Origin: Achatina immaculata
Lineage: Eukaryota; Mollusca; Gastropoda; Stylommatophora; Achatinidae
Direction: 5' to 3'
Length of the DNA: 64,000 nt
NCBI GenBank assembly: GCA_009760885.1
Contig: CM019717.1
Coordinates: 47,260,866-47,324,865 of the forward strand
In this document: one piece after another, positions 1 to 10,398 of the stretch
Layout of the letters: each line of letters opens with the position of its first letter
How positions within the stretch are numbered: the first letter of the stretch is position 1
Program-made: the position numbers and the translations under genes
Notes under the pieces: generated by a model
Databases searched by the model: none
What the model was told of the DNA's origin: nothing
Seen by the model: only the letters and a program-made list of their open reading frames with translations

Positions 1-661
1 CCTTCACTCAATTTTGCTGGTTACTTTTTACTAGTTTTTTATACTATAAACCGGTTACGGTAACCGACTACTTCCAAAGGTTTCAGTTTTTCTTCTTTAC
101 AATCGGTAATTTACCGGTAATTGCCGGTTAACTGGATCACTGGTTCCACGCCTGTTTACTTTCCTCTCGGCTGGCCAGACCACAGACTCTCCTGCTACCT
201 GGTCCTAACAATTCTTAACTGATCTAATACAAACAGATTGCCACCCTGACTGTTAACCAGCGTACCTAGATCAAAACCATGGGTGTAAACGTTTGGTCCA
301 TGGTTAAAAAAACCGTCAGAGGTTCTTTGTTTAACATCTTGACTAATGACATGTGTCAGTCAGAGAGATAGACATGTTTACTGCCACGCCTATTCTGCAC
401 CAGTCCGGGACGGGCAGTGTTAAAGGGCGTGGGCTTGTGACCAGTCACCGGTGATATTTAGTTGATCCAGGTGTAAAAGGTATGTACTCAACATACTAAA
501 ATTAGGGTGAGGAGGGGGACAGTTTCTGAAGACGGAGAATATCTGCATGCATGGCAAGGTGCACAGGACTGCACTGTACCTACGACAGTCAAAGACTAAC
601 AGACATTTAGGACATCAGGCAAAAAGTCACTCTGCGGAATACACACTTTCTCCCGTTTCAC
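1..661. other. Unassigned non-coding stretch
   Basis: No reading frame with family character, no tRNA-like promoter boxes and no tandem structure are visible. Around 50-145 there are several short interleaved CCGGTTA/TAACCGG-type palindromic words, which could belong to the end of an unrecognised repeat, but I cannot define its borders. Confidence 0.4.
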
Positions 662-815
662 AAAAATAAGCACAGACTTGTCCGAGCTGAAAGTGAGCAT
701 ACAGAAAAATAAGCACAGACTTGTCCGAGCTGAAAGTGAGCACACACACAAATAAGCACAGACTTGTCCGAGCTGAAAGTGAGCACACAGAAAAATAAGT
801 ACAGACTGCTGTCCG
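662..815. repeat. 43-bp tandem repeat, about 3.5 copies
   Basis: The word AATAAGCACAGACTTGTCC recurs at 665, 708 and 751, with a degenerate copy at 794, so the period is exactly 43 bp. Copies are nearly identical, and the last one diverges into the flank of the LINE A1 3' end. It is non-coding. Confidence 0.9.
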
Positions 816-832
816 GGGGGTAAAAATTCACT

Positions 833-2250
833 TCATCATCATCATCATGTGCCGTGCCGACTGGCGTTGGCTATTATGCTTCTCCAGAGTACCCGATCCT
901 TCATGCATGCCATCAGCTCAGTTGGTGATCTCCTCTCACACCATCCCGTCAGACTGTCCAGTATCATTTCTCTTGGTCTTCCTCTTGATCTTCTTCCTTC
1001 TATTTTTCCTGTTGTTATAATATTTTCAGTGCCTCCTCTTCTCATTGCATGTCCTATGAAAGTACATTGTCTCTCTCTTATCTTTTTGACAAGGTTTTTT
1101 GTCTCTCCAGCTCTTCTCCTACATTCTTCATTAGTTATTTTTGCTGTCCAGGGGATTCGCAACATTCTTCTAATAAACCACATTTCTGCTGCTTCCAATG
1201 ATTTTTGTGCAGACTTGCCTATTGTCCATGATTCACTTCCATATAACAAGATAGGTTCAATATAGCATTTTAGTACTCGTTTTCTAACATTCATTGATAA
1301 GGATGTGTTGGTCAATATGTTTCTCATTCTCTGAAATGCAGTCTTTGCTTGGCCTATTCTGTTCCTAATTTCTGTTTTGCATTTCCCATCTGAAGTTATT
1401 ACTGCTCCAAGGTATTTGAATTTCTGCACCTGCTTTAGAACAGTTCCGTTTAATTTTATACTGCATGCTGGTGGATTCTGTTTCTTAGATATAACCATAG
1501 TCTCTGTCTTTTTGATGTTCAAAGTAAAGCCTTTCTGTTCACTTTCTTTGGCGACTTTATCCAAGAGATTTTGCAGGTATTGTTGGTTTCAGCTATCAGT
1601 ACTGTGTCGTCAGCATACCGAAGGTTGTTAATATTGTATCCTCCAATTTTTATGCCTGGTTCTGTGATGATTGTTCTTAGAATATTCTCACTATACAGAG
1701 AAAAAAGGTCTGGGGATAGTACACATCCTTGTCGCACCCCTTGTTTTATAGGTTGATATTTTCCAATTCTATTTTCAGCTCGAACTGCTGCTTCTTGCTG
1801 CCAGTATAGATGTTTTACAATCCTCAGGTCTTTGCCGTCTATATTGATGTCTTCAAGCATTTTAATAATTTCATTATGTTTCACCTTGTCAAATGCCTTG
1901 GTGTAATCAATGAAGCATAAGTTGAGATCTTTCTGTACTTCTAAAGCTCTTTCTGTTAGTGTTCGTAAAGCATAAATGGCATTGTGTGTTCCCTTTCCTT
2001 CAACAAATCCAAACTGTTCATCTGCTATTTCCATTTTTATCTTTTTCCTCGTTCTTCTCATAATTATTCTCAGACGTAGCTTCGTTATGTGACATGAGAC
2101 GCTGATAGTCCGGTGGTCGTCACATTCCTTTTCACCTGGTTTCTTTGGTAGTGCTATAAACGTGGATTTAATCAGGTCACTGGGAATATAACCACTTATC
2201 ACAGCAAAAAGTTCTCTTGTCATCCGATCCGAGATTACAGACACGTGATT
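833..2250 (-). mobile_element. LINE family A, copy A1: 5'-truncated, frameshifted reverse transcriptase
   Basis: Read on the minus strand, the upstream part (2265 to 1519) encodes reverse transcriptase fingers and palm: an [13 protein letters not shown] motif, a [16 protein letters not shown] motif and the catalytic YADD at 1606-1617. The downstream part (1564 to 845) encodes the C-terminal domain with KYLGAVIT, a GSESWTI motif, FIGHAMRRGG and SRGRPRE. The halves lie in different frames overlapping at 1519-1564, so one or two bases are missing or extra near 1570-1580. The protein ends in RHGT, and its TGA stop is the first unit of a (TGA)n microsatellite that forms the 3' tail at 833-847. The layout matches non-LTR retrotransposons with an AP endonuclease (RTE-like, by family knowledge); the endonuclease is missing here. 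The 5' border near 2250 is approximate. The copy cannot encode a working enzyme. Confidence 0.88.
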
Positions 2251-2265
2251 TTTACATTTCTGCAT

Positions 2266-2650
2266 TTACACATTGTTCCGACTTTTCTGTCATCCTTGAT
2301 AAAGGCATTTTGCTGAAATATTTGGTGGTTTTTGTCTTTTCCTGCCATTTCTTTCCTTTATTTCTTCATTTTATCTTTAGTAAGGTTTCTCAGCTTCACA
2401 TAGCGTCTTCTTGCACCACAACATAACATCGTGAATAGTTTCTGGGTTGTCTTGCTTGGAAGCACCACCAATAACCAATTAAAAAAGAATTAGAAGTGCA
2501 TAATGAGAATTAGACACATGAAAAATAAACACGATTACGAACCATCAAAGTGCAATATGTAAGAAACTAACTCAAGGCGCCACGAAATGTTCATATTATT
2601 AAGGAAAAAATAGAGAGACAGAAAGACAAGAAAAAAATTTCATGGATACA
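2266..2650. other. Unassigned stretch upstream of LINE A1
   Basis: AT-rich sequence without a convincing frame. Part of it could be decayed 5' sequence of LINE A1, but I see no conserved retroelement motif. Confidence 0.35.
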
Positions 2651-2654
2651 CACA

Positions 2655-2773
2655 TACACATACACACATACATACAAATCGTTCAAAACACACACACACA
2701 TACAAAGGGATCGAAACACACACACCACAATATATATATATATATATATTATATATATAACTATATATATATA

Positions 2774-2825
<52 letters not shown>
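2655..2825. repeat. Microsatellites: (CA)n followed by long (TA)n
   Basis: ACACAC-rich sequence at about 2650-2727 passes into an interrupted (TA)n run up to 2824. It directly precedes the 5'-truncated end of LINE B1. Confidence 0.95.
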
Positions 2826-2827
<2 letters not shown>

Positions 2828-3240
2828 CTAAAGAAATAGAAAAGAAATTAGACTCTTTTGAAAACAAATGCCTAAGGAAAATACTCGGCATCAAGTGGAA
2901 TGAATTCAAGAACAATGCAGAGATAAGACAGATGACTGAACAACAACCAGTCTCACGGGTGATCAGGAAAAGGAGATGGACATATGTTGGTCACTTGATG
3001 AGAAGAAATGATCAGAGAATCCCAAAACAAGCTATCAAGTGGAACACAACAGGCCGAAGAAAAAGGGGCAGACCGCGTGAAACTCTGAAGAGGACATTAT
3101 TAAGAGAGGCCAAGTTAACAGGCATAAAATCCTTTGTTGAGGTTGAAAGACTCGCCGAAGACAGGAAAAATTGGCGAACTACTTTGCGAGCCCTATGTGA
3201 CGTCTAACGGCACGGGAAGGATATAAGATGTAAGATAAGA
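2826..3240 (+). mobile_element. LINE family B, copy B1: 3' fragment
   Basis: The plus strand encodes only the C-terminal tail of a LINE reverse transcriptase: a LDSFENKCLRKILGIKWN segment, then TYVGHLMRRN, RRKRGRPRETLKR and finally RALCDV followed by a stop near 3207. After the stop comes a short ATAAGATGTAAGATAAG tail running into (TA)n, the same 3' end seen in B2 and B3. There is no RT palm, so this is a 5'-truncated insertion. The frame 2932-3207 is open. Confidence 0.85.
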
Positions 3241-3243
3241 TAT

Positions 3244-3279
<36 letters not shown>

Positions 3280-3280
3280 C
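3241..3280. repeat. (TA)n microsatellite at the LINE B1 tail
   Basis: Simple TATATA run directly after the ATAAG-type tail of LINE B1. Confidence 0.9.
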
Positions 3281-3591
3281 AAATGAGCGGGGGAAAAAAC
3301 CTAAATTACAAGAATTAAGGATATTTTTTAACAAAGAACCATACTGACACGAAAAAAAAAACGTGAAAGAAATAAACATGAAATACGAAAAGCGAGCAGC
3401 CAGGAAATCCCTCACCGCGTATATAAATGAAAACGAGGCTTTAAAACAGGCAGCTGTAATCGAACATTTTTAGACGGGAACGAGGCGGGAAAGCTACAAT
3501 TCTTTAAACAAAGAAAATTCTCAAACTGTTGCCATCCAGCTGTTACTAGATGAGCTAGAGTCGCGTATGCAATCATGAAATCTATTTACGC

Positions 3592-3629
<38 letters not shown>

Positions 3630-4155
3630 ATTTGTGTTAATCAGTTATGAGGTTCGACCGGGGGAAGAGAAAAGGGGACTGAAAACTGTTAACAAAAGTG
3701 GTAGGGGTGAAAACTGTTAACAAACAAACAAAAAAAAAACAAAAAAAAGGACGCAATGTCATACGAGTTTTATGATGTGTCCCGTAAAGCTGAGATGAAC
3801 AAGAAAATGTGGCTGAGATTAAGCACATGGGTTCATTTTTAACTGCAAGAAACAGAACGTTCAACGTGTACTGAATATTTAAGGAGAATATTTCCATCAG
3901 CCACGAACAGGCTCAGTGAGAGCTTTGTTCTGGGGCCCCGTAGGACTAACTCTGTTTAAAGACAGGGTTAGAAGGGCTTCTGAGGGCCCTGTGACAGTGG
4001 CGTATTACCCATTAGGCTGAATAGGAGGCCCGGTTTCGTGGGGAAAATGAGAATTTGGATGATTGCTTTATGAATGTAATGAAACATTCTGTCAGGGGAT
4101 AGACTGTGTAGGTGGAAGGGGGAAGGGGGGGGGGGTAGTAATAAGTTTAACCAAG
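3281..4155. other. Unassigned stretch with a (CT)n microsatellite
   Basis: No recognisable gene. A (CT)n run lies at about 3594-3627, and a poly-A/AAAC-rich patch at 3719-3750. A G-rich run sits at about 4120-4135, just before the 24-bp minisatellite. Confidence 0.5.
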
Positions 4156-4275
4156 AAGACTGGCTGTTGGTTAAACTCTAAGACTGGCTGTTGGTTAAAC
4201 TCTAAGACTGGCTGTTGGTTAAACTCTAAGACTGGCTGTTGGTTAAACTCTAGGACTGGCTGTTGGTTAAACTCT
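4156..4275. repeat. 24-bp tandem repeat, exactly 5 copies
   Basis: The unit AAGACTGGCTGTTGGTTAAA plus CTCT repeats five times over 120 bp. One base differs in the last copy (AGGACTGG). The reading frame through it is an artefact of a unit length divisible by three. Confidence 0.95.
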
Positions 4276-4446
4276 CACTGTCCGTACCGGATGAAAACTG
4301 AGTGAACCATCAATAGGGTAAGCAGGTGATGAGAGCAAGGAATAATTTGCACCAGATCACAAAATTCCTCTCGGCTGGTCACGAGGACTAGGAAGAACGG
4401 ACAAATGGAGAGCGATTCTACAGTACGATGCTGTGTGAAAATACTG

Positions 4447-5080
4447 AAGACAAAAGACTCAAGCGAAAGGAGAGATATTCTTGCATACAGTTTGTTGCTA
4501 AGACTCAAATGAAAGGAGAGAGATTCTTGCATACAGTTTGTTGATAAGACTCAAGCGAAAGGAGAGAGATTCTTGCATACGGTTTGTTGCTAAGACTCAA
4601 GCGAAAAGAGAGAGATTCTTGCATACGGTTTGTTGCTAAGACTCAAGCGAAAGGAGAGAGATTCTTGCATACAGTTTGTTGCTAAGACAGGTGAAAGGAG
4701 AGAGATTCTTGCATACAGTTTGTTGCTAAGACAGGTGAAAGGAGAGAGATTCTTGCATACAGTTTGTTGCTAAGACAGGTGAAAGGAGAGAGATTCTTGC
4801 ATACAGTTTGTTGCTAAGACAGGTGAAAGGAGAGAGATTCTTGCATACAGTTTGTTGCTAAGACATGTGAAAGGAGTGAGATTCTTGCATACAGTTTGTT
4901 GCTAAGACATGTGAAAGGAGAGAGATTCTTGCATACGGTTTGTTGCTAAGACAAGTGAAAGGAGAGAGATTCTTGCGTACAGTTTGTTGATAAGACGAGT
5001 GAAATGAGAGATAATTATTGCATACAGTTTGTTGATAAGACTCAAGCGAAAGGAGAGATATTTTTTATTTACAGGTTGTT
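4447..5080. repeat. 46-bp (44-46) minisatellite, about 14 copies
   Basis: The core word GATTCTTGCATACAGTTTGT recurs about every 44-46 bp. Copies begin with either AAGACTCAAGCGAAAGG or the 2-bp shorter AAGACAGGTGAAAGG. The two variants cluster, with long-type units at both ends and short-type units in the middle. That suggests local expansion of one subtype. Confidence 0.92.
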
Positions 5081-5389
5081 GTTAAGCGCTTGATTATGCT
5101 TAGTATGCAGGAAACTGCTGTAGAGAGCGGAACAACAACACAACTCCTTCAGATCATCAGAGGAGGTACCCCGCCCCCCTCAGACAAGTGCCTCGACCCC
5201 ATCAAACTCCTGACACCCTAAAGGGGTGGGGGGGGGGGGGGCCCTCTGGGTCATGACTTCCAGAGGTCTTGTGATCCATTGCTTTTTTTTCCATGATCTT
5301 CCAATTGGCACTGTACTTTGAAGTCCGTCTTTAGCGATTTAGCTACGGAGGACTGGTATTGGTTGTGACAAACGAAATTATTTATGTTC

Positions 5390-5525
5390 TCAATGCTTGT
5401 TTCGCATACTCCACAGCCAGCATGAAGCCTTTTCTGCTGTTTCTGAAAGCCTTTTCAATGCCCTTGCTCTTGCTTGTCCCTTTATGCCCAGCTGTTTACA
5501 TAGGTCATATGCTGATGTTGCTACG
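5390..5525 (-). mobile_element. Possible LINE C-terminal remnant
   Basis: On the minus strand a stretch reads TSAYDLCKQLGIKGQARA followed by LKRLSETAEKASCWLW before decaying. The SETAEKASCWLW-type word resembles the extreme C-terminus of some animal LINE polyproteins. This rests on one short motif and general memory of such families, so the call is tentative. A poly-G run at about 5228-5241 and GC-skewed sequence surround it. Confidence 0.35.
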
Positions 5526-5870
5526 AAATAAACAATAAACAATAGTTATATATTGGTAGAATCAGCCAATGCTCAACCAAAGGAACGCACTAGGGAAGCG
5601 ATGTTTGGGGAAGCGATGTTTGTTGCTGCTGCAGGGGCGAACCAGCAGACAAATTCCCCTGCCAACAACCCCCCCCCCCCTTTCCACTCCCACTCCCACA
5701 CAGGAAGTAGCAAGGCTAATAAAGAAAGAAATCTCCGCTTTGGCCCCCCCCGCCCCCCTTAAGAAAGCGCCCGGAGCAGTCACCCGCCAACCCCCCGGCA
5801 CGCCAGGCTAGGCAGCCATCAACAGGCAGATAAAAGCTACCGGCTTCAAAACCATCTTCCAAGACGATAA
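5526..5870. other. Unassigned GC-skewed stretch
   Basis: Contains poly-C runs (about 5670-5680 and 5746-5757) and a short direct repeat GGGAAGCGATGTTTG near 5593-5621. Frames are open on both strands only because the composition is skewed. I see no protein family. Confidence 0.4.
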
Positions 5871-5873
5871 ATG

Positions 5874-5875
5874 CA

Positions 5876-5906
<31 letters not shown>

Positions 5907-5920
5907 TACTACTACTACTA

Positions 5921-5961
<41 letters not shown>

Positions 5962-6112
5962 TACTACTACTACTACTACTACTATACTACTACTACTACT
6001 ATACTACTACTACTACTATACTACTACTACTACTACTATACTATTACTACTACTACTACTACTATACTACTACTACCAATAATAATAACAATAACAATAA
6101 TAATAATAATGA
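5874..6112. repeat. (CTA)n microsatellite passing into (AAT)n
   Basis: About 200 bp of CTA triplets, interrupted by regularly spaced TATACTA slips, then an AATAATAAC/AAT stretch. The interruptions shift the triplet phase and recur every 15-40 bp. Confidence 0.97.
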
Positions 6113-6479
6113 AACGAGAGTTCAAAAGCTGGAACATTAATGAAGGACACCCATAGCGAACATGCCAAAAGTGGCATGCGTACAAATTTTTGTTTGCAAA
6201 AGCGAAAATTCAAACATTTCACATAATGACAGGCTGCGTCACATACTCCTAGCAGCACGTTAGCAGCGCGTTTCCTTTATTTGTGTGTGTGTGTGTGCAT
6301 GTGTGTTTGTTATATCTAATTCTGGCACGCAATCTAAAAAAAAAAGAGTTCGCCATCCTGACCGACCTCGTAAATGCTCAACAAATATCGACGGATAAAG
6401 ATGTATGATCAGACTGGACCACCTGCGCCACTCTCTATCACAGAGGTAAAGGGTTAGTTTATAGAGCCCTTCGGTCACT

Positions 6480-7740
6480 TCTTCTTCTTCTTCTTCGTCT
6501 CTTCCAGCTTTCAGAGCCGTTAAGGCTCATTGCTGCAGATAAAGTTCGATTCCATTCCTCTCTGTTCCTAATCTTCTCTCTCCAGTTGGTGACACCAGTT
6601 TCTTTTATATCCTCTTCTATGTTGTTTTTCCATCTTTGTCTTGGTCTACCCCTTGGTCTTGTTTCCCTCATCTCTTGTGCATACATACTTTTAGTTTGTC
6701 TGTTCTCTTCCATTCTTTCTACATGGCCCAACCGGCGTAGTCTGTTTAGTTTCAAGACTTTTATAATTCATTGGGATTTAAATAAGCTGTTCAGTTCAGT
6801 GTTCTTTCTAGCTCTCCATTCTCCACTGTTGGTATCCTTTATCGGCCCAAAGATTCTTCTTAGGATCTTGTTCTCAAAGATCTGCAATTGTTGTTCATTG
6901 TTCGTTGTTGTACTCCACGTTTCTGATCCATACATGACGGCTGGTCTTATTACATAGTTTTGTAGATTACTGGTTTGGTGTTTTGGGACAGGATTTTGTA
7001 TTTTAACAGCTGTTGCAATGCGAAGTATATTTCATTCCCTATCTGTACTCTGATTTTAATTTCCTCGCTTACTATGTTGCTTCTGTTGAAGGCTGTGCCT
7101 AGATATTTGTATGTTTCTGCTTTCCTAATGATCATATCTCCAACATTTACATAATCTGGATCATTCTGCCCCTGGTCTCTTGATATCTTCTTGAGAACCA
7201 GTGAAAGAAGTTTGTCCGATGAGGCAATCAGCGACCCATAGTTGATATGCTAGCGTCAGAGTTAGCGAACCATAGCTGACCAAGACCCTCTCCCACCTTT
7301 CCGTGGTACCCCCAGTAATAGGCCTAGCCCGGCTAACGGGGCAGAGATCGCCATAGTCCCCATTGTGGTGGAGTCTGCTAAAGAAGCATTGCACAGCCCC
7401 TGCTTTTTAGCTATACTCCGGGACTGAAAAAGTAGCTGCCATAACCCGTTCCCACATCGATAGGATGCTGTTCCTCAACATTTCTACAGCATCGGCTGCG
7501 AAGAACAACAGCTCGCAGTTACATGGAGATTGCAGAAACAAACAACAAACAATCTTGGTTAATGGTCAAGCCCACTTTTAGTGCCACATCTCTCAGGTGT
7601 ATGCAGGTATTGACGACTTCTTGCATAGTTTCCCCATGTCATCGGCGTATTCTAGCATTTTAGCGTGTTCTTCTGTACTGCTTTCTTCTTTCACTTTTCT
7701 AATTATCTTTTCTTTCCTTGTCAGACCATCTACACTTCAT
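6480..7740 (-). mobile_element. LINE family D, copy D1: 3' fragment with an internal insertion
   Basis: On the minus strand the C-terminal domain reads through KYLGTAFNRSN (about 7110), a GSETWS motif, KILRRIFGPIKD, RLGHVERMEENRQ and RPRGRPRQRW. It ends in a run of arginines because the frame continues into the (GAA)n 3' tail at 6480-6496. Upstream, across an unrelated insert at 7197-7553, the element resumes at about 7556-7740, where a YADD-like motif (EYADDMG) is legible near 7640. D2 at 30285-32245 is the same family and proves the continuity. The coding frame is broken in several places, so this is a dead copy. Confidence 0.8.
7197..7553. mobile_element. About 355-bp insertion of unknown type inside LINE D1
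   Basis: Comparison with D2 shows the LINE reading ...GATATCTTC at one side and ...ATCTTGGTTA at the other. D2 has only about 20 bp between these points, while D1 has about 355 bp of unrelated, more GC-rich sequence. About 15 bp of LINE sequence seems to have been lost at the site, and AAGA words lie at both edges. There is no tRNA-like head and no inverted terminal repeat that I can see. Its identity is unknown. Confidence 0.5.
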
Positions 7741-8100
7741 AACATAACTGAACAGGACAACTTGGCTGATTTATGTGGTTCAGTCCTATTCTAAAACTTG
7801 AGGTCTTCATGACCTATGCTCGTGAAGCGGCACGTGCTCATTTCTTTGTTCGCTTTGAACACTCCAGGTCGTTTTGATCCACGTGCTCCAAGGACATTAT
7901 AAAGGAAAAATCCAAAAACTAATTTTAGACACATTCATTGCGTACACTTGGTGCGGGTTGTATTGTGGGTGAATGAGACATTAAGAAAGGGAATTTGCGG
8001 TATAATACGGCTATAACCGAAGCTACGAAGTGAATAGAAACTATTCATTACAAAGAGGAATAACATCTGCAATTAATAAAAGAAGTAGGAATACCAATTT
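7741..8100. other. Unassigned stretch
   Basis: No family signature on either strand. The first part may be a decayed upstream extension of LINE D1. Confidence 0.35.
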
Positions 8101-8540
8101 CATCATCATCATGTGCGATGCCTGGTGCTGTCGGCGTCCATGTTTACGATCTTTCACGTTTTCCATCAGTTCAGTTGTGCTTCTCTGTGCATTTTGTCAT
8201 ACCATCTAAGATTTTCTCTCTTCGTTTACCTCTTGCCTTCCTGCCTCAAACCGTTCCTGTTCTCACGATATTTTTCGATTCCTCCTATTCTCATTACATG
8301 GCCAACTAATCTAGACTGTCTCCCTCTGTAGTGTGCTCATTAAGATTCGTTTCTCACTTCGGTATTCTTCATTTGTTACTTTAGCTGTCTATTGTATTCT
8401 TAACATTCTCGCAGGAATCACATTTCACTTGCCTCTAATGCCCTCGTTGTTATGATTCGCTCCCATTTCGACTGGCTTGAAACAGCGTTTTAAAACTTTT
8501 CCCTAGTATCTGTTCGCGTAGATATGAGTTTTGTTGGATT
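8101..8540 (-). mobile_element. Degraded LINE 3' fragment (A-like, family I)
   Basis: It starts with the same kind of border as LINE A copies, (CAT)n followed by GTGCGATGCCTGGTGC. On the minus strand it shows scattered remnants of the usual C-terminal layout: a basic stretch, and CATGTAATGAGAATAGGAGG corresponding to a GHVMRIGG motif. There are many stops and substitutions, so it is older than A1 and A3 or belongs to a related family. Confidence 0.6.
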
Positions 8541-8651
8541 TTTTTTTCTTCCAAACGAAATGTCAGCGAGGGTCGGGACAAATCTTTAGCGCCTGCTCTG
8601 GTGTTTTCTGTTATCTAACGCGTCACAGGGCTGGAATGTGCTTGATACATT

Positions 8652-9969
8652 AAGAAGAGATGCGATAAGCATCATCTGAGGGTTAAGAAGAGATGTGATA
8701 AGCATCATCTGAGGGTTAAGAAGAGATGCGATAAGCATCATCTGAGGGTTAAGAAGAGATGCGATAAGCATCATCTGAGGATTAAGAAGATATGCGATAA
8801 GCATCATCTGAGGATTAAGAAGAGATGCGATAAGCATCATCTGAGGATTAAGAAGATATGCGATAAGCATCATCTGAGGATTAAGAAGATATGCGATAAG
8901 CATCATCTGAGGATTAAGAAGAGATGCGATAAGCATCATCTGAGGATTAAGAAGATATGCGATAAGCATCATCTGAGGATTAAGAAGAGATGCGATAAGC
9001 ATCATCTGAGGATTAAGAAGAGATGCGATAAGCATCATCTGAGGATTAAGAAGATATGCGATAAGCATCATCTGAGGATTAAGAAGATATGCGATAAGCA
9101 TCATCTGAGGATTAAGAAGAGATGCGATAAGCATCATCTGAGGATTAAGAAGATATGCGATAAGCATCATCTGAGGATTAAGAAGATATGCGATAAGCAT
9201 CATCTGAGGATTAAGAAGAGATGCGATAAACATCATCTGAGGATTAAGAAGAGATGCGATAAGCATCATCTGAGGATTAAGAAGATATGCGATAAGCATC
9301 ATCTGAGGATTAAGAAGAGATGCGATAAACATCATCTGAGGATTAAGAAGATATGCGATAAGCATCATCTGAGGATTAAGAAGATATGCGATAAACATCA
9401 TCTGAGGATTAAGAAGATATGCGATAAGCATCATCTGAGGATTAAGAAAAGATGCGATAAGCATCATCTGAGGATTAAGAAGAGATGCGATAAGCATCAT
9501 CTGAGGATTAAGAAGAGATGCGATAAACATCATCTGAGGATTAAGAAGAGATGCGATAAGCATCATCTGAGGATTAAGAAGAGATGCGATAAACATCATC
9601 TGAGGATTAAGAAGAGATGCGATAAGCATCATCTGAGGATTAAGAAGAGATGCGATAAACATCATCTGAGGATTAAGAAGAGATGCGATAAACATCATCT
9701 GAGGATTAAGAAGAGATGCGATAAACATCATCTGAGGATTAAGAAGAGATGCGATAAGCATCATCTGAGGATTAAGAAGAGATGCGATAAGCATCATCTG
9801 AGGATTAAGAAGAGATGCGATAAGCATCATCTGAGGATTAAGAAGATATGCGATAAGCATCATCTGAGGATTAAGAAGAGATGAGATAAGCATCATCTGA
9901 GGATTAAGAAGAGATGAGATAAGCATCGTCCGAGGATTAAGAAGAGATGCGATAAGCATCATCTGAGGA
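8652..9969. repeat. 33-bp satellite-like array, about 40 copies
   Basis: The unit AAGAAGAGATGCGATAAGCA + TCATCTGAGGATT repeats without interruption for 1.3 kb. Diagnostic variants are GAGATG versus GATATG at base 8, GATAAGC versus GATAAAC, and GAGGGTT versus GAGGATT. GGGTT units occur only at the left end, GATATG units mainly in the left two thirds, and GATAAAC units cluster at about 9230-9730. Because 33 is divisible by three, a 458-codon frame stays open on the minus strand with an 11-residue repeat (LNPQMMLIASL). I regard that frame as a by-product. Confidence 0.97.
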
Positions 9970-9990
9970 TGAGATGTCTGTCCTATATTA

Positions 9991-10200
9991 TGTGCCGAAG
10001 CCGATAGCGCTGGCGATTATGTTTCTCCATCTAGTACGATCTTTGGTGTTTCTGATCAGTCCAAATGCTTTCCTTTTTTCCATGTCACTTGGTCAATCCA
10101 TTGAGATATTTTTCTGTCGGCCTTTCTCTCTTCCTTTTTTTCCCCCCTTAAATTGTCCAGTCTTTACTATGTTCTCTATAGCACCTGGCTTCTCTTAACA
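9991..10200 (-). mobile_element. Degraded LINE 3' end (A-like, family J)
   Basis: The border GTGCCGAAGCCGATAGCG followed by CTGGCGATTATGTTTCTCC aligns by eye with the LINE A end at 848-890. The remainder decays into pyrimidine-rich sequence. It lies immediately beside the 33-bp array, whose last unit ends at 9969. Confidence 0.55.
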
Positions 10201-10398
10201 TGTCCAAGAAATTTCGACTTCTCTGATAATTTTAACTAGTTTTCCTTGTTCTGAAACTTCTCTGAGAATCTCTTTGCTTTTTTTTTTTCTTTCCAGGTAT
10301 TTGCTGCATCTTTCTTCAAAACAACATATAGTATAATACCATAGTATTTACAAAATTACAAGACCTAAGTTGTAAATGAGAATGAGATTCGAACCTCT

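Noticed and set aside
849..1265. Plus-strand frame of 138 codons opposite LINE A1
   Set aside because: Antisense shadow of the minus-strand reverse transcriptase C-terminus. Equivalent shadows occur opposite LINEs D, F and G.
5553..5811. Overlapping open frames on both strands (69-80 codons)
   Set aside because: GC-skewed, poly-C-rich sequence keeps several frames open together. No family resemblance.
5871..6140. Open frames of poly-Leu, Tyr, Thr and Asn
   Set aside because: Direct translations of (CTA)n and (AAT)n microsatellites.
8586..9962. 458-codon open frame on the minus strand
   Set aside because: It exists because the 33-bp tandem unit is divisible by three and lacks a stop in that frame. 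There is no signal for translation and no non-repeat domain.
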